This document shows, in pieces, positions 54,612 through 64,000 of a stretch of 64,000 bases of DNA. The notes below the pieces were generated by a model. It was given only the letters and a program-made list of their open reading frames with translations, was not told the origin of the DNA and did not search any database. Position numbers and translations under genes: made by a program. Position 1 is the stretch's first letter. Each line of letters opens with the position of its first letter. The stretch covers positions 54,400 to 118,399 of the forward strand of contig MU130220.1 of the NCBI GenBank assembly GCA_015039465.1, given 5' to 3'. Source of the stretch: Phlegmacium glaucopus. Its lineage: Eukaryota > Basidiomycota > Agaricomycetes > Agaricales > Cortinariaceae.

Positions 54612-55760
54612 GGTTGTTCAATCTAAAGCTGGATGTAAGGTAGCTGAGTGACATTTTAGCCATCGTTCGAGGTCACACTTTTACACACCGTACGTATTGA
54701 TTCGGTATTGTTCATCTTGTACCCTTCATGAATCTCACACAAGATGTAGTACTTCCATGTTAGCGATATCTTTGCAGTACAGACTCGGAGGCTAATTTAC
54801 CCGCAACAACGGCGACAATTGATTCGACGAAAGTAGACAACACCAGAAAGCAGACAGAACGTAATGTTGACATTTTTTCATGAGAAGCTAGATAGCCACT
54901 CACACCAAATTTCTAGGCTCATTAAATTGACCTGTTATTTATTTCCTGCCCGGCACCAGAAGACTAGGACAAGCTAACACGGAAAAGACTTTGGGGTCAG
55001 GATTAGACCACGACGCAACCATAATCTCTGGATTTCTCGTTTTCAACCCAGTAATTTTCGTCGAACTGGAGATCTTAAAAAGCCTTACAAGCTATTCTAT
55101 AGACTTCGCAGACCGGTATATACTTCCCGAATCCCTACTTAGGCATTATTCGTATTCAAGGCGTCGCTAGTGGATTGTCAGCGATATCTCACCAGGCTGG
55201 GATTCCCTTTCAGTTCGCTCTGTGCCCATACCAGCAGAGGGACAGGAAGACGACCTTGTGATGGAAAAAGGTCCTCAGCACTATGACGGAAAAGTAGATA
55301 CTCGAGTTGGGTTGTCCGGGAAAGTATAGACTGCGATGGGGCTCAACTGGCGGATCTGAAGTCACCAAATGGCGGTAGGCAAAGAATAACAATGACCTGC
55401 ACCACCCCCGAATGTACCCAATATACACTCGAGATTAATTTTGATCTCAGTAAGACGTAGCGCAACCTCTATCGTTTCTTTGCATTTCCGGATTTGAGAC
55501 TATCCATTTTCTCAGTCAAATCGCCTTTCTGAAGGACAAAGACAGCCCGAGATCGAGGAACGTTAAATAGACATTAGTCCATACGCCATATGCCGAAGCC
55601 CAGCTTATTGCTAACGAGGCAGCTGTAGCCTGAAGATACTGGGCGTTCCAAATACATTAAGACGAATAAAACAGTCACTGCTCGATGCATAGTCATTTCA
55701 AAAGTTTTCCTCATCTCTTGCTCTCAGTTATCCTCTCCCCCTCCTTCAAAAAGAAATCGG
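54612..55760. other. Spacer between the FHA gene and NLR copy B
   Basis: Upstream of NLR B and downstream of the FHA gene. The reverse strand of 54950-55480 recurs at 15080-15740 and 26195-26850. This is the only place where the spacer sits between the intact FHA gene and an NLR, so it may be the source locus. No gene is seen in it. Confidence 0.6.
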
Positions 55761-58700
55761 TCAACCAGTCTTCGTTCTCGTTCTCGCCCTCGTACTCCTC
55801 ACACGCACAGGCTCTATGACCGCTGCTTCTGCTTCTTCAACAACTTCAATCTTGACAACTTTATTTGCACTTCTCGTCGCCGTCGCGGACCTAGTCCTCG
55901 TTTTCCCAGTGGTCCCCTGGGCTCGTCCCCCACCAGTAGTAGTGGCACCTCGACTCCTTGAAACTCTCACTTTCACGGCTACCCCTTGTACTTGCGTCTG
56001 CATCTGCTCCGAGGCTTCTCCATCTCCAGACGCGCTCGGGGATAATTTTTCGGAACCGTCTCCGGCTAAGCCAATTGAACGAGGTGTGTTCTCCTTGTCC
56101 TTCTCTTGTTCCTTATCTTTATCGCCGTTAACCAAGGTAGTAGACGCAGGAGCAGTAGCAGGTGTTTTAATTCTTGTTTTCCTTCCTCCATTTTTAACTG
56201 CAGGCGTTCTAGCCGCTGGTGCTGCCCTGCCTCCATTTTTGCCACCACTAGCTCGAGTAGCAGTAGCAAGCGGTGCCTCCGCTTCGACTTCACTCAAACT
56301 CTGCTCGTCATCTTGTTCCTGCTTCACAGCAACTGTGGTGGCGGCTTTCTTACGACTTGTCGATTTCGTTTTATTGTTTCTGGAAGACGGTGGCGGACCA
56401 GGAAGATCAGCATCTTCGTCGTCGTCTTCAACTGCATTATACGAATCAAGCGGGTCCTCATCCCCATCCTCATCCTCCTCATCACCGTCGATCTGAACAG
56501 CTGCTCTAGTTACTACTGATTTGGTTCGCGTTCCTCGGAGTCTAGAGGTTTTACTGCCACTCGGCGTCGTCGTCTTCTTCCTCGTATCTGCCTTGGTAAT
56601 GACTGGCACTAGTGGAGTCGATTCCTCGTGATCTAAAGATTCTTGGACGACTGCCTTTTGTGGTCGACCCCGTCTCGCAGGCGCAGCAGCTGGTGTAGTT
56701 GTAGCTTCCCGAGACTCTTCTGCGCTGTGATCGCCACCACTCGACTCTGCATGCTGTTCTTTATCTTCAACTGACGGATTTGCTTTGTGACCCCGCTTGA
56801 CTGGCAATGCCTTCGCCTTCCCCTTTGGTTTCTCTACATTCTGTTCTGGCGGTTCAAGTGCTACATCTACAGGCGTCTTTCGCCCACGTTTTCCAGTGGC
56901 CGGGAGAGGTATAGCTACGGGCTGCTGCTCTTCAGGTTCAGCCGTAGTTTTCCGCATACGTCTGCTGGTAGCAACAGCTACCTCAGTTCTTTCTTCCCCC
57001 TCAGGGACCAGTGGCTGTGGTGTTCTCGAACGACTCCTCCGTGTAGCAGGACCTGTAGACTTTGATTTAGGTTTAGAATTCTGAACGGTGTGTAATTCGT
57101 TAGCTCGGATAGCTCAGAAGAATGTGTTGTGAAAGACTTACCGACTCCTTCTGTTCTTCCTCTACGTTCGGCTCCGAAAGGCCTGCTACGACGTCGATAG
57201 ATTTAGGGACACGTAACAACCTCGATCGTTCCGGTCTTGCTTGTATAGGTTGTTCTTGTATCTTTGAACTATCTTGTATCTCTGGACTACCCTCTACAGG
57301 CTCCACGACAACTACAGGCAAAGGAATTGGACCTTCCACAGATGATTCGACTTCGAGTATAGCTGGGGTGAGTCGCGAAATCACTTCATCACGCGTACCA
57401 GGACGGAGAAGGCTGAATGGTTCCTGTTCTCTCCCTCCATTGTTTTCATCTTCCGCTGAATCCACTACTTCGTGTAATTCTGGTTGAAAAAGAGGACGTT
57501 TTGGAGTTGTTACAGGTACGAATAGTGGACGTGGGAGGCCTAGCCCCTGGGCATCTGGGGTGATTCCCATAGCGACGCTCCTCCGTCTCCTCATATCATC
57601 TACTGTTTCCTTCATACGGTCGAGTAAACTCCTAGTATCCTCTTCGTCTTTCGTGTCCTCAGGAACAGTGGTTTTGTCTTCCATTTCGCCATCCTCGTGT
57701 ATGATTTGTCCCTTCATTGGAGAGTTGTATAATCCGGAGGACCCCGCTTTGACAGGCGATGAAGAGCGGCTCGAAGACTTTGGTTTCATAGGAGACAGTC
57801 CAGGGGCGCCACCAGGGAAAAACGGACCTATTTCCTTCAAGGCGCTCCTTCTGCGTTCTTGGATCGCTTTTCGTTCTTCTTCCGTCAGAGTCGGTCTTGC
57901 TGGTGTACGCATGGGCGTACGTGTCCGTCCCGGTGAGGCCATCACATCATCAAGGCGATTAGGAGCTTGACCAGTCATGGCTAACGAGTTGGCCGTTCTC
58001 TCTGGGCTTAAGGTGGAACTAGAGGGCGTACCAGGAAGAGGGGGAATGACGAGATCCCTGACTCTCCATGGTTGTTGTACCACGACTCGCCTAGGTTCGC
58101 CGCCGCCGAGTGAGAATCTTCCGACAGCTGGTTGGGCATCATTAGCACGATTCGCGTGCAGTGGAGGCCCAGATTTTGCTTGAGGTGTCATAAAAGAACC
58201 CAAAGTACGTCTGATAGGCGTATATTGGAGATTAGATCTCGACGGAAGAGGCGCGGGTACTTCAGTCTCGTCTTCATCTTCTTCGAACTCATCAGTTCTA
58301 AAATCTGCACCGGTTGAATAAAGCTAGGCCAAAAAAAAGATGAGAAGGTTGTAATGCGTCCATAAACAATGATTAAACGACTTACATCCATGGGTGGAGG
58401 TGTTGTGGGAACATCATTGTCTTCATCGTCTTCATAATCACCTCCATCGTCTACTTCGTTCGTGTCTTGTGGATCCTGCTTTGTACATTGAGACAATAGC
58501 TAGTTAAACAGATAAAGAATACAGACCTCTGAACCTCCGAATGGCCACATAATCTTTTCCAGACTTTTCCTCCACATAGGTTTCTGGTTGTCTCTCTCAG
58601 GTTGCTCAGCCTCGTCCAGATAATCTTCTTCGGTGGGCGAGCCCATTTCAATATCTTCTCTTTCAGGATCTCCGTACTCTTCCTCGTCTTCAACACTTAC

Positions 58701-59683
58701 AACGGCACCTAAAACCTCCATTTCTTCTTCCTCCTCTTCCCGCTCCTTCTCGGCCTTGAGAATGGCTCTTTGTGCACTTCTGATGAGGACGGCACGATGA
58801 AGAGCATTACCACCAAGAGATTTGCGGCGTGGGGGTGTCCGTGGTGGCTCGATTGCCGCCCCTGGCTTAGTTGGGGAGGGAGGTGGAAGTGCAACATCCT
58901 CGAGAATGACGAGATCACGCTCTTCTTGAACTACTCGGGGGTGGCTTCCCTCTACTAAAATAATTTGATCTTCCTCTTGTGGTGTTGCCTTGACAGGGCT
59001 CTTGAACGAATTCTGAAGTGGACTCTGTAGAATTCTGAGATTTTCTCGAGGATCTTTAGATGGTTGTGGTGAGAACACTTGAGCATAATGTATCATAGAG
59101 AGACGCAATGCACGATTTCGCGGACCTAAAGAGTATTTAGTAAGATCATCTAATAAACCAAGAACGAAGACTAACGTGCAGGAGTAGCGAAAAGGGCAGC
59201 ACGAATTTCTTTGGGTGGGTAAGAAAACCTAAATCGCTTGCTGTGAATCTCAAACTCAGAGTTATTTGCCAAAGGGATGATTGTTGACAGATTGTTGGAA
59301 GTGCGAGGAAAGACCTTGCATCCATCCACAAGCACACCGGAGTCTCCTAAAACTACCAGGAAGGCCTGTGCATAATTAATGGTATTATTAATCATGAATA
59401 AAAGAAATATATTTACCTTTCGTTCTTCAAATACAACTTTACAGTGCAAAAGAGCGACATCGGGGTAATACAACCTTACCCCGCACGTCGTTTCCCGTCC
59501 AAAAGTCAGCTCTTCGGTGTCGATTCCGAAAGAGGTCACCACGGTATGTTCCTCATTTCTCTTCATAAGACTAATAGTACCATACCGCCCGACCTGGCTG
59601 AATCCGCTGGTGTCCATGTCGTCTGAAGTTAGAACCAAGATACAAAGTTCAACTTTGTCAGACGCGTCGCGATGAACAGTCAC
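55761..59683 (-). CDS. FHA-domain nuclear protein with AT-hook-like motifs
   Basis: Six exons join in frame: 59683-59417, 59365-59176, 59125-58527, 58475-58386, 58323-57142 and 57080-55761, giving 1215 aa. The N-terminal FHA domain (about residues 30-130) shows ELTFGRETTCGVRLYYPDVA, LLHCKVVFEERK, FLVVLGDSGVLVDG and KRFRFSYPP; it should bind phosphothreonine peptides. The rest is disordered and charged: acidic tracts (EDEEEYGDPE), many S/T-P sites (TPPRRKS, SPMKPKS), AT-hook-like cores (KRGRKTP, RRGRPQK) and a basic C-terminus RVRSTRARTRTKTG. The layout resembles Ki-67-like chromatin proteins, but I do not claim orthology. Its 3' end is duplicated at 14.5 and 17.9 kb. Confidence 0.85.
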
Positions 59684-59775
59684 GTGGGTGGCGCGTATTT
59701 ACCACACAGCGGTCAATGTTTATTATCTAATGTGAGAAACGTGTTAAATACCTTATTTAGTCCCTTTGTAACCAT

Positions 59776-59856
59776 GGGCTCTTGGCACAGGGGTAGCGCG
59801 CACGCTTCGCATAGCGGATTTGCGTGAGGTCGTGGGTTCAATTCCCACAGTGTCCA
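59776..59856 (+). tRNA. tRNA-Ala (anticodon CGC) with a 9-nt intron
   Basis: The T arm GTGGGTTCAATTCCCAC is perfect. The anticodon stem CACGC/GCGTG closes a 16-nt loop, which is a 7-nt loop with anticodon CGC plus a 9-nt intron at the canonical 37/38 site (TAGCGGATT). The acceptor pairs GGGCTCT with AGTGTCC and includes a G3:U70 pair, the alanine identity element; there is one U:U mismatch. A run of five T follows at 59858, a Pol III terminator. Confidence 0.85.
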
Positions 59857-59982
59857 CTTTTTGTCGTACACTGTCGTACTGTGGCGCAAAGAACCCATGT
59901 ACTCTTATCTAGTACCTGACTGACATCCAAAGAAAGTTTTACACGCACGAAGATAACATTTACTTTTAAAAGGTGTTCTATA

Positions 59983-61445
59983 TTAGACGATACATAGGCT
60001 ATTAAGATAATCGACCATTAATCCTCCCCACACAATCCATCCAAGTTGGCCGTTGCGATTAAAGTTTCCTTTTCGATAGATGAGAAAAGGGGCGGCGGAA
60101 TTTTCAATAAAGAAACTTACTCCAACAACTTTTGGGGACTTCCAAATCAACTGTCATGTACTGCCACACGAGATGTAGTGCGGTTCCGCCGACAGATATA
60201 ACGAAATACGCCAGGCCCTGACCGTTTAGGTACCCCGCAATTGCGAGCATAGTAACGAACATCAATCCACAAAAAACAAGAAGTGGTCGAATCCAAGACC
60301 CAAATAGTATGGCTGTTGAACGTACGCCCATTTTTACGTCGTCTTTGATGTCCTGGCAAGCATAAATGGTGTCTGGTTTCGGTTGGATTAAAATTGAGTC
60401 AATGTGTTTATAAAAAATCAGCGTACCATACAACATTGTCCAGCTAATGAAACCATAGGTTAAACACTCAGCGTTATCAACTCAAAAAAGGCACTCACCA
60501 CCAACAAGCAGTCATTGATGAAGCAAGCAATGGACCATTGACCGTGGTACCCGGTGTGGAAATCCATGCAGTAATAAAGCCAAAGTTCATAGCAAACCCT
60601 AGCCAAGCTTGTGGCCAATGTGTACAACGCTTGAGGAGTGGGTAAATTGCAAATCTACGATTAACAACTGAATACCTGCGGCTGTCAATTCGATGTGTGC
60701 ACTTACAGTGGCAATAATTGGAACAGTGCGACCCAAAATCTGAGAATGCCAATTAGCATGAGAAATCTTCGCCAAAAGAGGGTTTCACTCACGCAAGTTC
60801 GTGGACGGTAAAATAGAAAAATATTACCCCGATCAAGTACTGCACAAACAGAAAGAGTGAGGCAGCAGGCACTGATATGCGTCCGCTTGGCATGGGTCGA
60901 TTTCGGGTCCGTTCTAGGATATTACGGTGAGTTCATTTGGTGCATAACAACCTTAACAAATGACCAGTATTCACCTACACCCGCATCCATTTTGCGATCA
61001 AAGATGTCGTTGATAGTACAGGCAGAGCTTCGCAAAATGAATGCACCAAGCATGCATTTTGAAAGTTCGATGGCATAATTGTTTAGTCGAAGATTGGTTG
61101 TAAACGCAGCCATTGTCAACCCCCATGCTACATTGAAAATGCATGAACAATTGAGCAAAGTATATGTCATGGAGGTGACCTACCAAATGGCCAAAACATA
61201 AGAATGGTCCCAGTGGGCTAAATTCACAATGAAAATCGTTGTATAATGTGCTGGATATCAACGAAATATACCTTTTCAAGTCGGATAAGTTCAAGGTATG
61301 GTTGTAATGCCTTTGGGAACAGGCCAAGGGGAAATTTTGGACGGAGGGTAGCATAAGATAAAAGAGGACTTTCTTCTTCAACGTTGCGGCCCATGATGGT
61401 GTAGAGGGAATAGGAAGGGGAGACGACTGGATGCAGTCCTCCCAT
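59983..61445 (-). CDS. COQ2: UbiA-family prenyltransferase, COQ2-like
   Basis: Para-hydroxybenzoate polyprenyltransferase family; in COQ2 it prenylates 4-hydroxybenzoate in the mitochondrial inner membrane for ubiquinone synthesis. The two Asp-rich motifs are NDIFDRKMDAGVERTRNRP and, after splicing, DTIYACQDIKDDVKMGVRST. Membrane segments are evident (FGFITAWIS, LLVFCGLMFVTMLAIAGYL). The last exon (60068-59983) gives NRNGQLGWIVWGGLMVDYL and stop, typical of the family. At least seven exons. Start at 61445 or at the in-frame ATG 61394 (MGRNVEEESPLL). No clear mitochondrial presequence is seen, so a secondary-metabolite UbiA paralogue is possible. Confidence 0.85.
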
Positions 61446-64000
61446 CTAACCGTGGACCTTTATATGTTTCTTGCCTTCTTGTCATACTCACGTGTCAACG
61501 TAGGGGATGGGAGCTACCAAATGGTCTTGCGAAACGAAAAAATTGTAAGAGATCTTCCCCATAAACTTGAAGTTTGATGGAACTTGAATCAGGGCTAGGT
61601 AGGATTCCACTCATTCTCAAGGCGGACGCCGGAACCTTGGCGGAATCCAGATTCTCTCATAATATTGTCCTAGTCATCTGTCGGATCTCGAAAACCCTCA
61701 TGGGCGTCAGTTTTGGCGAATAGGGATACTACCGAAGGGACTCGCTAAAAATTAAATCACGAACTCTGTCTCTATGGGAAAAATATTCCACCCAATTTTT
61801 TTTTTGATCATCCTTGTCGTGAGATTCAGAAAGGTCCCGAGAATAGCTAAAAGACCGTGCTGAACTGTAAAATTTTAATAAACCGAGTCACGTAAGAGCA
61901 AAAATGGAAGAAATACAGAGTCAAGCATATACAACCAAAAGACTCTAATTAGGGTATTAAGTATATTCTCCCCATTGTATGGATTGGAATGAATCGGCGA
62001 TGAAAGTAAGCACAGAACCAGTGGGCTTGGGAATTGGATTGGAATCTGGCTATAGACGTGACCTCCAAGTAACAAAAGTCGCCGCCTGAAATTCTAGCAA
62101 AATGATTCTCGCCGCAACGAAAACTTTTTTCAAAGTTGACGTTTCGTCGAATTCCAACTACTTCCTTATATTCTGCAGTGTGAACATAACGATTCTAGAA
62201 TTAGAAGATAGTGAGAACTTCGTGTGGCGGTGAAAATTTCAAGTCAATTTCTGTGGTTCGGTTAACTTCGGTTTGGAGTTCGCTGAGAATGGATCCGGAG
62301 CCGTAAGGTCTTACGAAAACCATGTCTTCCAATTTACAAATAGCATAAGGTTGCTGAAGAAAATTGAAATGCACGCAAAAATAGAAGACTCGGATTCTAT
62401 CCACAAATGTCAGATCTGGCCTTTCTTCTGTGTCATCATTCCTAGAAACATGAGAGAGTTATATTGATTACTGCTAGGCAAAGTACTTTTTAGCAGTGGG
62501 CCAATGCAGTGGAGCTATCCCACGAGGGTTGATTACGGACGAAGGGCTATGTTTTCCGCGTGCCTTGTAACTGGTGTTGCCACGACTAACTTGAAGCCGG
62601 TACTTTTGAGAAAATGGTCATAACGTTGTAAATAAAATTTCTAAAACATTTTACCAGCTGGAAGCTCCCAAAAGCCGACGGTTCACTTCTCTGCTAAACT
62701 TAGTCGATAATGTGAATTCCTACTACAGACATATTGACCGGCTCGGCTCTAGCTGTCTATACGAAATCTTTTTCTCGACTAACTTTGGCAGAGAACCCAG
62801 AGTCGGCGTTTGTAATAAACTTCTGGTTTGTCAAATATTTGCATAATTTTAGCAACAGTGCTATAACTATTTTCTCAAAAATGACCGGCTTACATAGCCG
62901 TGGCAACACTACTCGTAACTTGAAAACTAGGCCGCAGATATTCCGCCGGTAAGATTTGTGTTGAGGCCTTGACCTCGAGAACAACCCCAAACTCTTAGAT
63001 GGACTACGGATGGTCCAAAGGCCATCTTTCTGCTTCAAAAGTTAACATATTTAACACGTGTACAAGCGGCTTCGCCTACTAGTACATACTACCTCATCAG
63101 GGTACAGTTTTAAAGTTTGCCGTACAAGCCAACTTCGTATATTCTTGTCTAGGATTCAACCTTGATGGAAAAAAAAATTACGCTGTCAGAAAAAACTGAA
63201 TCCCAAGTGATCAGACGCAGATAAAGCCGTGGATTGAACCAGAAAAACTTTCCGTAAACCGCGGGCCAGTAGGCATTGAACAAGCAACTCCTGCTAGTAC
63301 GATGAGAGCCACGTCAAAGTCTCCAACGAGGCACTCTACTAATTCCACTCCTATTAATATTAGCCGTTAATTTCGGCCTATCTCACAATGCTGGGCAATG
63401 TGAGCTCATCGCTCAGCGTAAATGTCTGACAGTGATCCTTCAAGCTTTTACCCTCGAAATAGAGTGGCGCTGTCCGATTGATCCCAATATACATCAGCCT
63501 TGGCGAATTAACAGATCACATTTCACCAGGACATTTCTAAAACCTTGGTCATACCGTCTTAGAGGCTTTGGGAATATATTGAAACACCAGGAATATTTCA
63601 AGGTTAAGTTTGCGGTTTTGCGTTCCGCCCAGCTGAAAGGCGACTACGAAAAGCGCTGGTTGAACGCGCTCGTCGAAGAAATCAAGGCGTGGCGTTGCGT
63701 ATTTTTCGGTCTTGAGATGTGAGAGATCTCCCTATCCTCTTTAAAGTTCGATTTTCCAGTTATTAAAGGTACAATAGCTCCCTTGTCTGATCCGTGATGA
63801 AAGGTTTATGCTCCTTCAGCATAAGGGGGCGATATTGGAGGTGTCATGAAATGGAACAACCCTCAGCCGTTCTGCTTTTGCGCGGTGATCTTGACCATTA
63901 CAGGAAGGAGGGCACGATAACTGCCTGAATGTCATGATTGTCCATACGGATAATGGCGTGCGGCAGAACTATTAGTCGGATGCGCGCGTGTCACGATCAT
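61446..64000. other. No gene recognised
   Basis: Frames at 62734-62952 and 63432-63722 are open but match nothing I know. The second (WSYRLRGFGNILKHQEYF, EKRWLNALVEEIKAWR) is the more protein-like. A fold-back lies at 62559-62945. Confidence 0.4.
62559..62945. repeat. Diverged fold-back element
   Basis: GTGTTGCCACG, GCCGGT and TTTTGAGAAAAT around 62572-62625 recur in reverse complement around 62865-62915. Arms extend to AACTTAGTCGA/TCGACTAACTTTGG near 62695-62785. Arms are about 170 bp and visibly diverged. Confidence 0.6.

Noticed and set aside
55816..56519. Plus-strand frames of 226 and 137 aa over the FHA gene
   Set aside because: Ser/Pro/Ala-rich shadows of the opposite coding strand. 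The minus frame has spliced continuity with an FHA domain.
1..64000. Complete retrotransposon, virus-derived or rRNA sequences
   Set aside because: I found only solo LTRs and non-autonomous elements. No reverse transcriptase, integrase, capsid or rRNA sequence was recognised.

Overview
The window looks like genomic DNA of an agaricomycete (mushroom-forming basidiomycete). Coding genes carry many short introns of about 47-80 nt with GT...AG ends. There is an intron-bearing nuclear tRNA. A NoxA-type NADPH oxidase, a eukaryotic biotin-protein ligase and a COQ2-like prenyltransferase are present, together with NB-ARC/TPR NLR-type (STAND) genes of the kind expanded in Agaricomycetes. I cannot name the species.

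Layout. 1-10.3 kb is a repeat graveyard with nested solo LTRs, hAT-like and MULE-like non-autonomous elements, large fold-back elements and a ~172-bp satellite-like array. All of it has been inserted into, or around, an old copy of a small secreted cysteine-rich protein gene whose apparently working copy lies at 16.27-16.55 kb. 11.8-13.15 kb holds an aminoglycoside-phosphotransferase-like gene. 13.4-18.6 kb is a patchwork of duplicated gene fragments, including a piece of the window's own NADPH oxidase gene with its intron and two copies of the 3' end of the FHA-domain gene. 18.9-25.4 kb is a divergent two-gene module, probably an agaricomycete transposon, whose large gene has been broken by a young CpG-rich hAT MITE. 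26.9-30.2 kb is NLR copy A. 30.7-41.0 kb is ordinary gene space: biotin-protein ligase, a conserved-looking unknown protein, an unresolved stretch and NoxA. 41.0-55.7 kb is a second accessory region: NLR copy B is shattered by transposons, and an intact NLR, copy C, lies in a 6.4-kb segment inserted in it. 55.8-61.4 kb holds the FHA-domain nuclear protein, a tRNA-Ala(CGC) and a COQ2-like prenyltransferase. I recognise no gene in the last 2.5 kb.

The strongest points are these. (1) NLR C has an N-terminal region built from tandemly duplicated, phase-0 mini-exons separated by near-identical introns, followed by eleven almost identical 42-residue TPR units. (2) The three NLR copies are in three states: A has an in-frame TGA that fits a CpG-to-TpG change, B is split by insertions, and C is intact. 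(3) CpG is almost absent from old repeats and from the NLR core exons, but is abundant in single-copy genes and in a recent MITE, as expected from methylation-linked or RIP-like mutation of duplicated DNA. (4) The target-site duplications of about ten insertions can be read by eye, which gives an order of events. All statements come from reading the sequence; no database search was run.
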